From the NCBI RefSeq assembly GCF_016862115.1, contig NZ_BOMI01000115.1, positions 1 through 64,000 on the forward strand: 64,000 nucleotides of DNA. Reading direction: 5' to 3'. A model generated the notes under the pieces. That model ran no database searches and had not been told where the DNA came from. It worked only from the letters and a program-made list of their open reading frames with translations. This document shows positions 1 to 8,916 of this stretch, piece by piece. Position 1 is the first letter of the stretch. The number at the start of each line of letters is the position of its first letter. A program made the translations under genes and the position numbers. Origin of the DNA: Paractinoplanes deccanensis. Lineage in GTDB: Bacteria > Actinomycetota > Actinomycetes > Mycobacteriales > Micromonosporaceae.

Positions 1-34
1 CCATGCGCCTAGGTCAAGGACGCGCCGGCGTGGC

Positions 35-679
35 TCAGGCGCGCAGGTAGCGCAGGACGGCCAGCACGCGGCGGTGGTCGGAGCGGTCGTGCGGCAGGTC
101 GAGCTTGGTGAAGATGGCCGTGACGTGCTTTTCGACGCTGCGTTCGGCCAGGTGGAGGGCCTCGGCGATGGCGACGTTGGAGCGGCCCTCGGCGAGCAGG
201 CCGAGGATCTCCCGTTCGCGGGTGGAGAGCCGGGCCAGGCCCGCGTCGGCCGCCGGGGCGGCGAGCAGGTGGCGCACCACCTCGGGGTCGAGGGCCGTGC
301 CGCCGGCGGCGACCCGGCGCAGCGCCTCGACGAAGTCGCCGGTGCTGACGATCCGGTCCTTGAGCAGGTAGCCGACGTGGCCGCTGTGTTCGGAGAGCAG
401 GCGGCGGGCGTAGCTCGTCTCGATCCACTGCGAGAAGACGAGCACCGCCACCCGGGGGTGGTCGGCGCGGATCGTCAGCGCCGCGCGCAGGCCCTCGTCG
501 GTGTGTGTCGGTGGCATTCGCACGTCCACCACCGCCGCGTCCGGCTGTGCGGCGGCGACCGCGTCGAGCAGTGCCGGCGCGTTGTCCACCGCGGCGGCGA
601 CCTCGATGCCGTGTTCGCGGAACAGCAGCGCGATGCCGTCGCGCAGCAGCGGGTTGTCCTCGGCTATGACGACGCGCAT
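35..679 (-). CDS. NarL/LuxR-family response regulator
   Basis: A 214-residue two-domain response regulator. The N-terminal receiver domain shows the acidic pocket (EDN near residue 7) and the phospho-acceptor Asp52 in VVDVRMPP. The C-terminal LuxR helix-turn-helix (about 147-200) begins LSTREREILGLLAEG. It is the last gene of a leftward four-gene operon: its ATG lies one base after the stop of the histidine kinase. It probably receives phosphate from that kinase and controls the adjacent ABC transporter genes; the target is not visible. Family assignment is secure, the regulated genes are inferred. Confidence 0.95.
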   Translation of the reverse strand: MRVVIAEDNPLLRDGIALLFREHGIEVAAAVDNAPALLDAVAAAQPDAAVVDVRMPPTHTDEGLRAALTIRADHPRVAVLVFSQWIETSYARRLLSEHSGHVGYLLKDRIVSTGDFVEALRRVAAGGTALDPEVVRHLLAAPAADAGLARLSTREREILGLLAEGRSNVAIAEALHLAERSVEKHVTAIFTKLDLPHDRSDHRRVLAVLRYLRA

Positions 680-680
680 C

Positions 681-1892
681 TCACTCCCGGGGGACGGTCA
701 GGGTGACGGTGGTGGGTCCGCCCACCGGCGAGCTGACGTGCAGGCGGCCGTCGAGGGCCTCGATGCGGCGGGCCAGTCCGCTGAGGCCGGTGCCGCCCGC
801 ATCGGTGGCCGCCCCGCCGCGGCCGTCGTCGTGCACGACCAGCGTGAGCCGGTCGTCCTCCTCGCGCAGGCGGATCTCGGCTCGGGTGGCGCGCGCGTGC
901 CGGGCGATGTTGGTGAGCAGTTCCGCCGCGGCGAAGTAGAGCGCCGACGCGGTGGCGCCGGGCGGAGGCGTGCGCAGGTCCACGGTGACCGACGCGGGCA
1001 CGGCGCTGCGGCCGGCCAGCGTGCTCAGCGCCACGCCGATACCGTCGTCGAGGGCCGGCGGGTGCATGCCGCGCACGATGTCGCGCAGCTCGGCCAGCGC
1101 CTCGGTCACGGTGCGCCGTGCGTCGGCGGCGACCTCCCGCACCGGTTGCTCGCTGGTGCGGTGCTCGATGCGCGACAAGGCCACGCCGAGCGCCACCAGC
1201 CGGGCCTGGGTGCCGTCGTGCAGGTCGCGTTCGACGCGGCGGAGCAGGGCCGCGGAGTCCTCGCGCAGGGCCGTGCGCGCCGCCTCCAACTCGGCGATGC
1301 GCCGGGCGGCCGCGGTCGGCTGGAGCAGGCCCCGTACCAGCAGACGGTCGACGGCGACGGTGAGGCGCACGAGCCACGGCGCGGCGAGCAGCAACAGCAG
1401 GCCCAGGGCGGCCTTGCCCCAGGTCTGCGGCCACGTGTGCGCGTCTGCGCCGAGCCCTCCGGGGTCGATGAACCACCAGGCCGGGTAGGTCGCCGCCGCC
1501 AGGCCGCTGCCGAGGGCGATCGCCGTGCCGTACGCGCCCGTGTAAAAGACCGGAAAGCTCAGGAAGCAGTACGCCAATGCGCGCCACGCCGTCGCGTCGC
1601 CGAAGAGTGCGAGGAATCGGCCCCACCCGGTCGGCGCCCGCAGCGGCTGCGGATCGGGCCAGTCCCAGCCGAGGATGCGGCGGGCCGGGACGCGTAGCCA
1701 GCGCGACGCGCGGCGGGCCAGCACGAGCACGGCGGCGAGCAGCACGAGCCCCAGGACCAGCACGGACAGGGCACACGCGACGATGCCGAGCAGCGCGAGC
1801 GCGAACGCCGGAAGCCGGAGCGCCGCCGCGACGAGCACGTACAGCAGCTCCCGCCACGTGCGGCGGCTCGCCCAGACCCGCAGCAGGATCAC
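681..1892 (-). CDS. NarL-type sensor histidine kinase
   Basis: A 403-residue HisKA_3 kinase. Hydrophobic segments fall at about 15-60, 105-140 and 160-180, with no large extracellular domain, so it may sense within the membrane or through the neighbouring transporter. The phospho-acceptor is His225 in the motif RDLHDGTQARLVALG. The ATPase domain shows an N box (AAELLTNIARHA), DDGRGG and GTGLSGL. The start is a GTG at 1892 that overlaps the permease stop as GTGA, which fixes it well. The pairing with the response regulator at 35-679 is clear from gene order. The signal is unknown. Confidence 0.93.
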   Translation of the reverse strand: MILLRVWASRRTWRELLYVLVAAALRLPAFALALLGIVACALSVLVLGLVLLAAVLVLARRASRWLRVPARRILGWDWPDPQPLRAPTGWGRFLALFGDATAWRALAYCFLSFPVFYTGAYGTAIALGSGLAAATYPAWWFIDPGGLGADAHTWPQTWGKAALGLLLLLAAPWLVRLTVAVDRLLVRGLLQPTAAARRIAELEAARTALREDSAALLRRVERDLHDGTQARLVALGVALSRIEHRTSEQPVREVAADARRTVTEALAELRDIVRGMHPPALDDGIGVALSTLAGRSAVPASVTVDLRTPPPGATASALYFAAAELLTNIARHARATRAEIRLREEDDRLTLVVHDDGRGGAATDAGGTGLSGLARRIEALDGRLHVSSPVGGPTTVTLTVPRE

Positions 1893-3184
1893 CCGGCCAC
1901 CTCGATCGGCGGCCGGCGCAGCCCGGCCGCGGCCGGCGCGACCATACCCGCGAAGACCAGGGCGGCGGCCGCCGTGACACCGGCCACCAGCCAGGACACC
2001 GGCAGCCACGGGCGCCACGTGCCGAGCGCGGTGTGCAGGAGCGGCAGGAGGGTCGTCGCGGCCACCACCGCCCCGGCCGCCAGCGCTGTGCTCGTCACGA
2101 TCAGAGCCTCGCAGACAACGACCGCCAGTGTGCGCCCGCGGGTGCCGCCGGCCAGCCGCATGACGGCCAGGTCGCGCCGCCGCGCGTGCATGACGGTCAG
2201 CAAGGTGTTCACCGCCGCGATCGCCGCGAACGCGGTGTAGGCGCCGGTTCCGGAATACTCCAGCCAGCGGTCGGCGGACGGCGTCGCGACGCCGGTGACG
2301 TGCGCGACGGTGGTGCCCCGCACGATCGTGAACGCCGCGAAGGCCACCGCCAGGGTGAGCGGCACCAGGGCGCCCGACAGCGACCGGGCATGGGCGGTCA
2401 CCGAGTCCGCCGCCAGGGTGCCGATCGGGCCGAGCCGCCGGGCCACGAGCGCCGCGGCGCGCAACAGCACCGGCCCGAGCAGGCCCGTCCCGACGCACAT
2501 GGCGAGCATGACGAAGAGCCCCGCCTGGTCGGCCGTCGCGGCGTCGAGGTCGCTGATCACCACGGCGAGAGCGACGCCGCCGGCGACGAGGAGCAGGCCC
2601 AGTGGCGTACGCACGCGGCCCGTGCCCCGCCGCGGCACCGCCGCCTCCGTCAGCGCCACCGCGGGCCGCAGCCGCGACGGCCGGATCGCCGCGGCCATCG
2701 CGCCGAGCAGGGAGGTGCCGACCGTCACCGCGTACGCGATCGGCACCGTGCCGCCGTGCACCCGGAAGGCGACGCCGGCCGGCACCACCCCGCTGCCGGC
2801 GAGCCCGTGCAGCCACGCCTGCCCGGCCAGCAGCCCCAGCGGGATGCCGAAGGCCGTGGCGGGCAGCGCGACCAGGACGGCCTGCGCGGCGATCGCCCGC
2901 CGGACCCGCCCCGGGGTGGCGCCGACCGTGCGTGTCAGGGCGATGTCGCGGGCCTGGCCGGCGATGGCGGTGCCCATGGTGACGCCGACGATGAGCACCG
3001 CGAGGTAGACCGACGAGATGGTGAAGATGAGCCCGATGTCCGCGACGTCGCTGTCGCCCAGCCGGGCGCCGTCGAAGGAGGCCACCAGGCACAGCCCGGT
3101 CGTGACGAGCGCGGCGGCGAGGGCCTGCGTGGCGGCCGGGCCGAGGAAGGCCCAGGGGTTCGCCCGCAGCGCCTGGCGGATCAC
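1889..3184 (-). CDS. FtsX-type ABC transporter permease
   Basis: A 431-residue membrane protein of the FtsX/MacB permease superfamily, with N-terminal, central and C-terminal hydrophobic segments and the usual GATPGRVRR and GGTRGRTLAV cytoplasmic loops. It starts at GTG 3184, overlapping the ATPase stop by four bases, and ends overlapping the kinase start by four bases, so the three genes are translationally coupled. With the ATPase it would form a transporter of the type that often works with a two-component system in cell-envelope or antimicrobial-peptide response. Substrate cannot be read from sequence. Confidence 0.92.
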   Translation of the reverse strand: MIRQALRANPWAFLGPAATQALAAALVTTGLCLVASFDGARLGDSDVADIGLIFTISSVYLAVLIVGVTMGTAIAGQARDIALTRTVGATPGRVRRAIAAQAVLVALPATAFGIPLGLLAGQAWLHGLAGSGVVPAGVAFRVHGGTVPIAYAVTVGTSLLGAMAAAIRPSRLRPAVALTEAAVPRRGTGRVRTPLGLLLVAGGVALAVVISDLDAATADQAGLFVMLAMCVGTGLLGPVLLRAAALVARRLGPIGTLAADSVTAHARSLSGALVPLTLAVAFAAFTIVRGTTVAHVTGVATPSADRWLEYSGTGAYTAFAAIAAVNTLLTVMHARRRDLAVMRLAGGTRGRTLAVVVCEALIVTSTALAAGAVVAATTLLPLLHTALGTWRPWLPVSWLVAGVTAAAALVFAGMVAPAAAGLRRPPIEVAG

Positions 3185-3900
3185 GCGGCCACCGCCGAGA
3201 CGCCGCGCAGCCGCTCGGCGATCTCCGCCGCGCCCGGCGCCGCCCGGTCGTCCGCCACGGCCCCCTCGCGCAGCAGCACCAGACGGTCGCTCCACGCGGC
3301 GGCGGCCGGGTCGTGCGTCACCATCAGGACGGTCACCCCGTCGCGGTCCGCCGCCGTGCGCAGCAACCCGAGGATCTGCGATCCGGTCGCCGGGTCCAGC
3401 GCGCCCGTCGGCTCGTCCGCGAAGATCACCGCCGGCGCCGTGACCAGCGCCCGGGCCACCGCGACCCGCTGCCGCTGCCCGCCGGAGAGCTCGCCCACCG
3501 GGCGCTCGCCGAGCCCGCCCAGCCCCACCTGGCCGAGCACCTCGTCGACGGTGCGGGCGCGCGGCCCGCCGAGGCGCACCGGCAGGGCCACGTTCTGCCG
3601 GACCGTCAGCTCGGAGAGCAGGTTGTACGACTGAAAGACGAACCCGGCCCGATCGCGCCGCAGCCGGGTGAGCCGCGCCTCCCGCATCCGGGTGATGTCC
3701 TGCCCGGCGAGCCGCACCCGCCCGCCCGTCGGCCGGTCCAGCCCGGCGGCACAGTGCAGCAGGGTGCTCTTGCCCGATCCGGTCGCGCCCATGACGGCGG
3801 CGAACTGCCCGGCCGGTACGTCCAGCGACACGTCCCGCAGCGCGCACACGCCCCGGGGATAGCGCCGCGACACCGCGTCCAGCGAGATCACGAAGTCCAT
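3181..3900 (-). CDS. ABC transporter ATP-binding protein (MacB/LolD type)
   Basis: A 239-residue ATPase with Walker A GATGSGKST, Q-loop FVFQSYNLLSELTV, signature LSGGQRQRVA, Walker B VIFADEPTGALD and the H-loop MVTHD. The ATG at 3900 is preferred because the protein starts MDFVISLDAV, as the family does. An upstream in-frame ATG at 3933 is possible. First gene of the leftward ATPase-permease-kinase-regulator operon. It powers the FtsX-type permease encoded next to it. Confidence 0.94.
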   Translation of the reverse strand: MDFVISLDAVSRRYPRGVCALRDVSLDVPAGQFAAVMGATGSGKSTLLHCAAGLDRPTGGRVRLAGQDITRMREARLTRLRRDRAGFVFQSYNLLSELTVRQNVALPVRLGGPRARTVDEVLGQVGLGGLGERPVGELSGGQRQRVAVARALVTAPAVIFADEPTGALDPATGSQILGLLRTAADRDGVTVLMVTHDPAAAAWSDRLVLLREGAVADDRAAPGAAEIAERLRGVSAVAA

Positions 3901-3983
3901 GTGTCCACTCTGGCCACCGGCCGGCCCGGGCACATCCGTGCGAGCCGTCCCCGCGAGGTGCGGTTACCCGCACCCGTGCGGCG

Positions 3984-6707
3984 TCAGCGGGCCGTCGTGC
4001 TCAGGGCGGCGGCCAGCTGGCGGCGGCCGCTCACGCCGAGGCGGGGGTAGATGCGGTAGAGGTGGGCGCCCACGGTGCGGTGCGAGATGAACAGGCGCTG
4101 GCCTATCTCGCGGTTCGTCAGGCCCTCGGCGGCCAGTGCGGCGATCTGCATCTCCTGGGCGGACAGCTTGTCGCTCAGGTTCTCGTGGCGGCGGCCGCTG
4201 GACTCGCCGGTGGCCCGGAGCTGGTCGCGGGCCAGCTCGGCCCAGGGGCGGGCGCCGAGGCGGTCGAACTCGTCGCGGGCGGTGCGCAGCGGGGCTCGCG
4301 CGTCGAGCTGGCGACGCTGGCGGCGCAACCAGCGGCCATGGTTGAGGTGCAGGCGGGCGCGGACGAGCTGGAGCGAGGCGGGCAGGGTGGCGAACGCCTC
4401 GGCGTAGCGGTTCTCGGCGTCGTCGTCCGGTGCCAGGACGGCGCTCGTGTACGCGTACGCCATCGTCATCATCTCGGTCGGCAGGCGCCGTGCCAGCGAC
4501 GGCAGCTCGGCCACCAGCTCGCGGGCCTGCTCGACCGTGCCCGCGGCGAGCGCGGCGTCGGCGAGGTCGGGGGCGACGAGCCAGCGGCTCACCGAGTGGA
4601 AGTGCGGGTCGGCCGGGTCGAAGACGCGCGCCAGCTGGTCGTACGCCTCGTCGGCGCGGCCGCCGAACAGCGCGAGCAGGCCCTCCACCTGGAGCGTGAT
4701 GGATGACGCGAACGGCATGCCCATGAGCAGCGGGTCGGCGCGCAGGTCGCGCACCATCTCCTCGGCCGGGCCGGGCTCGCCGCGGGTCACCGCCACCAGG
4801 CCCGCGACCGAGCGCACGCCGAGCGAGACGATCGCCTCGCCGGTCTCCTTCGCCAGCGCGACGCCCTCCGCCGCGTCCGTGCGGGCCTGGTCGAGCTGGC
4901 CGAGGTAGTAGCGCGGCCAGGCGCCGGCCAGCGCGCGGGCCAGCAGGCCGAGGCGGCCCTGGGCGCGCCAGATGGCGGCCGCCTGGGCCAGCCAGCGGGT
5001 GCTGTGGGTGAAGTCGCCGAAGCCCATCGCGCCGCTGCCGAGGTAGTGCAGGGTGCGGCCGTCGGCGCGGTCGGGGTCGAGCCGGTCGAGGTGGGCGAGC
5101 ACGTCGGCGCCCCGCTCGTACGGCTGCGCGTAGGCGCGCACGGTCAGCACGACCGGATCGTCCGGGCTCGCGTCCCAGCCGTCCGCGGCGGCGCCGAGCT
5201 CGGCGCGCGTGGCCGCGTCGCCGTCCTGGAAGAAGCAGCGGGCCGCGGCCCGCCAGAGCAGGTTGTCGGCGACGTCGCGGGCGCCGGCCGCGGCCGCACC
5301 CGAGGCGGCGGTGACCATGTCGTGGATGCGCCGGTGCGGCTCGTCGGGCTCGAACGCGGCGCTGTCGCTGACCAGGAGCAGCCGGGCGCGCTCCACCGGG
5401 CCCATCTCGCCCGGATCGGCGCCGGCGAGCAGCGCGCGGGTGCGGCGGCGGTCGCTCAGCTGACCGGACAGCTCGGCGGCGCGCACGAGGATGCCGGTGC
5501 GGCGGCGCGGATCCCGTACGAGCGAAGCGGCCTGTTGCAGGGCCGGAACCGCCGCGGCGACCTTGCCCCGCGCCTGGGCCGCGTCGGCGAAGCGCTCGAG
5601 CCGGCCGGCCAGCTCCTCGTCGGGGCCGATGGTGGCCGCCGCCTCGTGGAACAACTGCCGGTCGGGCCGGTCGGCGAGGACCGCGGCGAGGGCGCGGTGG
5701 GCGGCGAGCCGGTGGGTGACCCGGGCCCGGTTGTAGATCGCCGAGCGCATCAGCGGATGGCGGAACTCGGGCCCGTCGGCGGTCATCGTGACCAGGCCCG
5801 CGTCGACCGCCTCCTGGAGCGCGTCGATCGTCACGATCGAGCCGGTGACCTGCCCGGCCGCCTCCAGCAGACGGTCGAGCGGCGCGTGCGGCTCGGCCGC
5901 GAGCACGAGCAGCAGCGCCCGGCACGACGGGCTGGTGGAGTCGGTCCGTGCGGCGAACGCCGTCTCGAGGCGCTGCGTGAGCGGCAGGTCGTCGGTGCCG
6001 GCCGGCGTCGCCTGCACGGCCTTGGGCAGCTCGATCAGGGCGAGCGGGTTGCCGGCGGCACGGTCGAGGACGAGCGCGCGCAGCCGCGGGGACAGGCCGG
6101 GCGCGCCCGCGTCGAGCAGCTCGGCGGAGGCCGGCTCGTCGAGCGGGCCCAGCGCCAGCTCGGGTGTGTAGCCTCTGCCGACCCGCCCGGTGCCCTCGGG
6201 CCGGGTCGCGCCGAGCACCAGCAGGGCGTGCCCGTGTGCCCGCCGGGCCACGAAGAGCATCACGTCGCGGCTCGACGGGTCCATCCACTGGACGTCGTCG
6301 GCGACCGCCAGCACCGGCCGCTCGGTGGCGGCCTCGGCGAGCAGCTCGAGCACGGCCAGGCCGACCCGGTAGACGTCGGGCTCGGCGTCGTCGGCGCCGA
6401 ACGCGACCCGCAGCACCGAGCGGTGCGCGGCCGGCAGCCGGTCGATCTCGGCGAGCAGGGGCTGGAGCAGCAGGTGCAGGGCGGCGAAGGGGAACCAGCG
6501 CTCGGCCTCGATGCCGGCGGCCCGCAGCACGGTGAAGCCCCGGACGGTCGCCTCGGCGGCCACGGCGCGCAGCAGGGCTGTCTTGCCGACCCCGGCGGGG
6601 CCGTGGATCAGCAGGGCGGTGCCGTTGCCGGCCGCCGCCTCGTCGAGCAGCCCGCGGGCCATGCCGAGCTCGGCATCCCTGCCGATCATGCTCGCCACGC
6701 CCGTCAC
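3984..6707 (-). CDS. Large ATP-binding LuxR-family regulator (LAL/MalT-like)
   Basis: About 907 residues. An N-terminal AAA/NTPase domain carries Walker A GPAGVGKTALL and Walker B PVLAVADDVQWMD; a long alpha-helical TPR-like middle follows; the C-terminal LuxR helix-turn-helix starts LSAQEMQIAALAAEG. This is the LAL architecture, known for pathway-level activators in actinomycetes. The start is uncertain between GTG 6707 and ATG 6689, the latter beginning MIGRDAELG as many homologues do. It lies 9 bases downstream of the TetR gene in the same direction, so the two may be co-transcribed. Targets are unknown. Confidence 0.88.
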   Translation of the reverse strand: MTGVASMIGRDAELGMARGLLDEAAAGNGTALLIHGPAGVGKTALLRAVAAEATVRGFTVLRAAGIEAERWFPFAALHLLLQPLLAEIDRLPAAHRSVLRVAFGADDAEPDVYRVGLAVLELLAEAATERPVLAVADDVQWMDPSSRDVMLFVARRAHGHALLVLGATRPEGTGRVGRGYTPELALGPLDEPASAELLDAGAPGLSPRLRALVLDRAAGNPLALIELPKAVQATPAGTDDLPLTQRLETAFAARTDSTSPSCRALLLVLAAEPHAPLDRLLEAAGQVTGSIVTIDALQEAVDAGLVTMTADGPEFRHPLMRSAIYNRARVTHRLAAHRALAAVLADRPDRQLFHEAAATIGPDEELAGRLERFADAAQARGKVAAAVPALQQAASLVRDPRRRTGILVRAAELSGQLSDRRRTRALLAGADPGEMGPVERARLLLVSDSAAFEPDEPHRRIHDMVTAASGAAAAGARDVADNLLWRAAARCFFQDGDAATRAELGAAADGWDASPDDPVVLTVRAYAQPYERGADVLAHLDRLDPDRADGRTLHYLGSGAMGFGDFTHSTRWLAQAAAIWRAQGRLGLLARALAGAWPRYYLGQLDQARTDAAEGVALAKETGEAIVSLGVRSVAGLVAVTRGEPGPAEEMVRDLRADPLLMGMPFASSITLQVEGLLALFGGRADEAYDQLARVFDPADPHFHSVSRWLVAPDLADAALAAGTVEQARELVAELPSLARRLPTEMMTMAYAYTSAVLAPDDDAENRYAEAFATLPASLQLVRARLHLNHGRWLRRQRRQLDARAPLRTARDEFDRLGARPWAELARDQLRATGESSGRRHENLSDKLSAQEMQIAALAAEGLTNREIGQRLFISHRTVGAHLYRIYPRLGVSGRRQLAAALSTTAR

Positions 6708-6716
6708 GCGGGTATT

Positions 6717-7325
6717 TTAAGCCCGCCCGTAGACGAGCCGGGAGATCGCCTCCGTCAAGTCGTCGACGGCCTCGCGCAGCTCGTCGTCGGAGGCGCCGGC
6801 GAGCTGCTCGTAGCGGGCGTCGCGGATCGCCGAGATCATCTCGGCCAGCCGGTGGGCCGCGATGGCCGTGGTCGCTGTGCCGGCGGCCTGATCGCGGCGG
6901 ATCTTCTCGGCGGCGCGCTCGTCGTAGCGGGTCCGGACCCGGCCGACGAACTCGCGCAGCTCCGGCGAGGTGGCCATCGCGCTGGCGGCACACGACAGGA
7001 TGCCGGCGTTGTCGCGCCACAGCCGCGCCGAGGCGGCGAGCTGCTCACGGAGCAGGCCGGCGGCGGGGCCCTCGGCGTCGAACCAGACGTGCGACGCGGC
7101 CAGCTCGTCGCCGACCCGCGCCATCAGCGCGGTCAGCACGGCGGTCTTGGTGGGGAAGTAGAAGTAGAAGCTCGTGCGCGAGATGCCGGCGCCACCGGCC
7201 AGATCGTCGATGGTGATCGACTCGTACGGCCGCTCGGTGAACAGGGCTCGAGCGGCCTCGAGGATCGCGGCCTCCCGCAGATCGCCCTTGGACGGGCCGG
7301 TGCGGCGCCGTGTTACCTGACTCAT
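6717..7325 (-). CDS. TetR-family transcriptional repressor
   Basis: A 202-residue TetR regulator. The N-terminal helix-turn-helix (about 20-65) reads IDDLAGGAGISRTSFYFYF, the classic TetR recognition helix. The C-terminal ligand domain is not diagnostic. The ATG at 7325 gives MSQVTRRR; earlier starts would run into the promoter region. It is divergent from the MFS pump at 7402 across 76 bases that contain inverted repeats, so it very likely represses that pump and itself. Confidence 0.93.
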   Translation of the reverse strand: MSQVTRRRTGPSKGDLREAAILEAARALFTERPYESITIDDLAGGAGISRTSFYFYFPTKTAVLTALMARVGDELAASHVWFDAEGPAAGLLREQLAASARLWRDNAGILSCAASAMATSPELREFVGRVRTRYDERAAEKIRRDQAAGTATTAIAAHRLAEMISAIRDARYEQLAGASDDELREAVDDLTEAISRLVYGRA

Positions 7326-7350
7326 GTTTCCGATCATTCCCCATGTGATC

Positions 7351-7388
7351 ATCGACGCGGTGACCACAAAAATCGACACCGCGTCGAT
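7351..7388. promoter_or_regulatory. Inverted-repeat operator between tetR and MFS pump
   Basis: ATCGACGCGGTG at 7351-7362 is perfectly inverted as CACCGCGTCGAT at 7377-7388. A tighter palindrome, ATCGAC-N5-GTCGAT, lies at 7372-7388. The repeats fill the divergent gap directly before the GTG of the pump gene, where a TetR operator is expected. Confidence 0.65.
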
Positions 7389-7401
7389 AGTGTAGGCGGA
7401 C

Positions 7402-8847
7402 GTGACCACACCCCCACGCGCCGCTCGCCCGGGGCTGCTCCTCGTAGCCGCCGCGGCCGCCAGCTTCCTGCTGTCGCTCATCCAGTCCATCCCGGTCCCC
7501 GTGCTGCCGCAGATCGCCGCGCAGCTCGGCGCCGACGCGACGACGGTCGGGTGGGTCTCCACGGCGACCCTGCTCGCCGCCTCCGCCTGCACCCCGCTGC
7601 TCGGCCGGCTCGGACACGTCCTCGGCGTCAAGCCGGTCTTCGTGGCCACGCTCGTCGTCACCCTCGCCGGCAGCGTGCTCGCCGCCACGGTCCACGACAT
7701 CGGCTGGCTGATCGTCGCCCGCGTCCTGCAGGGCACCAGCTTCGCGCTCTTCCCGCTCGGCATCAGCCTGCTGCGTCACGAGCTGCCGCCGAGCAAGCTC
7801 ACCCACAGCATGGCCGTGGTCGCCTCGACCCTCGGCGTCGGCGGCGGTGTGGCGCTGGTCGCCTCCGGCCTGCTCACCCAGGGCGACGCCGACTACCGGC
7901 GCATCTTCTGGCTCTGCGTGGCGATGAGCGCGGTCGCCCTGGCGCTCGCCCTCACCCTGCCCCGGCGTGCCGGAGCGGGCGGCCGGGTGGACTTCGTCGG
8001 CGCGGCGGTCCTCTCCGCCGGACTCGTGAGCCTGCTGCTGCCGATCTCGCAGGGGCACACCTGGGGCTGGGGGTCGGCCCGCGTGCTGCTGCTCTTCGCC
8101 GCCGCCGTCGTGATCCTGGTCGGCTTCTACTTCCTCGAACGCCGTACGGCGGCCCCGCTCGTCTCCGTCGAGATGCTGCGCCACCGTCCGATCCTGGTGA
8201 CCAACCTGGCGGCCATGTCGGTCGGCTTCGCGATGTTCGCGCTCCAGCTCGCCACCAGCTACTTCGTGCAGAGCCCGGCCGCGTACACCGGCTTCGGCTT
8301 CAGCGCGACAGTGCTCGAGACGAGCCTCGTCTTCCTGCTGCCGGGCGCGGCGGCCAGCGTCGTGATCGGCCCCCTCGCGGGCGTGCTGGTCGGCAAGCTC
8401 GGCCCGCGCGTCGTTCTCGCCCTCGCCTGCGGCATCGGCGCGCTCGGCATGGCCTCGCTGACCTTCCTGCATGACAACAAGGTGGAGACGATCGCGGCGT
8501 TCGTCGTGGCCAGCTGCGCCATCGCGATGGCGTACGCGTCGATGCCGGCCCTGCTCGTCAGCCACGTCAAGCCGGCCGAGACGGGCATCGCCAACTCGGT
8601 CAACTCCATCATGCGCACGGTCGGCGGCACGATCGGCAGCGCGCTGGTCATCACGATCCTCGCCGGCCAGACCAAGCACGTCGGCGCGGCGGCTTTGCCG
8701 ACCGAGAACGCGTTCCGCATCAGCTACGCGCTCGGCGCCGTGGTCTTCGCGATCGGCGCGGCCCTGGTGCTGTTCTTCCTCGCGAGCGACCGCCCGGCGG
8801 CCAAGCACCGCGCGCCGGCGGCGGCACCGGAGCTCGTCGAGGCCTGA
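7402..8847 (+). CDS. MFS drug-efflux transporter
   Basis: A 481-residue integral membrane protein with many hydrophobic segments along its whole length, of the DHA-type major facilitator family. Conserved features include the GRLGHVLGVKPVF loop (motif A-like) after the second helix and ARVLQGTSFALFPLG. It begins with GTG 7402, very close to the putative operator, so the transcript may have little or no leader. Divergent control by the TetR gene at 6717-7325 suggests export of a toxic compound. Substrate unknown. Confidence 0.9.
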   Translation: MTTPPRAARPGLLLVAAAAASFLLSLIQSIPVPVLPQIAAQLGADATTVGWVSTATLLAASACTPLLGRLGHVLGVKPVFVATLVVTLAGSVLAATVHDIGWLIVARVLQGTSFALFPLGISLLRHELPPSKLTHSMAVVASTLGVGGGVALVASGLLTQGDADYRRIFWLCVAMSAVALALALTLPRRAGAGGRVDFVGAAVLSAGLVSLLLPISQGHTWGWGSARVLLLFAAAVVILVGFYFLERRTAAPLVSVEMLRHRPILVTNLAAMSVGFAMFALQLATSYFVQSPAAYTGFGFSATVLETSLVFLLPGAAASVVIGPLAGVLVGKLGPRVVLALACGIGALGMASLTFLHDNKVETIAAFVVASCAIAMAYASMPALLVSHVKPAETGIANSVNSIMRTVGGTIGSALVITILAGQTKHVGAAALPTENAFRISYALGAVVFAIGAALVLFFLASDRPAAKHRAPAAAPELVEA

Positions 8848-8916
8848 GGCCGGTGTCGGGCATCTGATCCTCCGCGGCCGTGGATCGCCGCGGTCCGGCG
8901 GGCCTAGCCTGGCGGG

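Noticed and set aside
5004-8474. Very long plus-strand frame opposite the LAL and TetR genes
   Set aside because: Low-complexity Arg/Ala/Gly/Val translation without domains; it is the shadow of GC-rich codon bias on the other strand.
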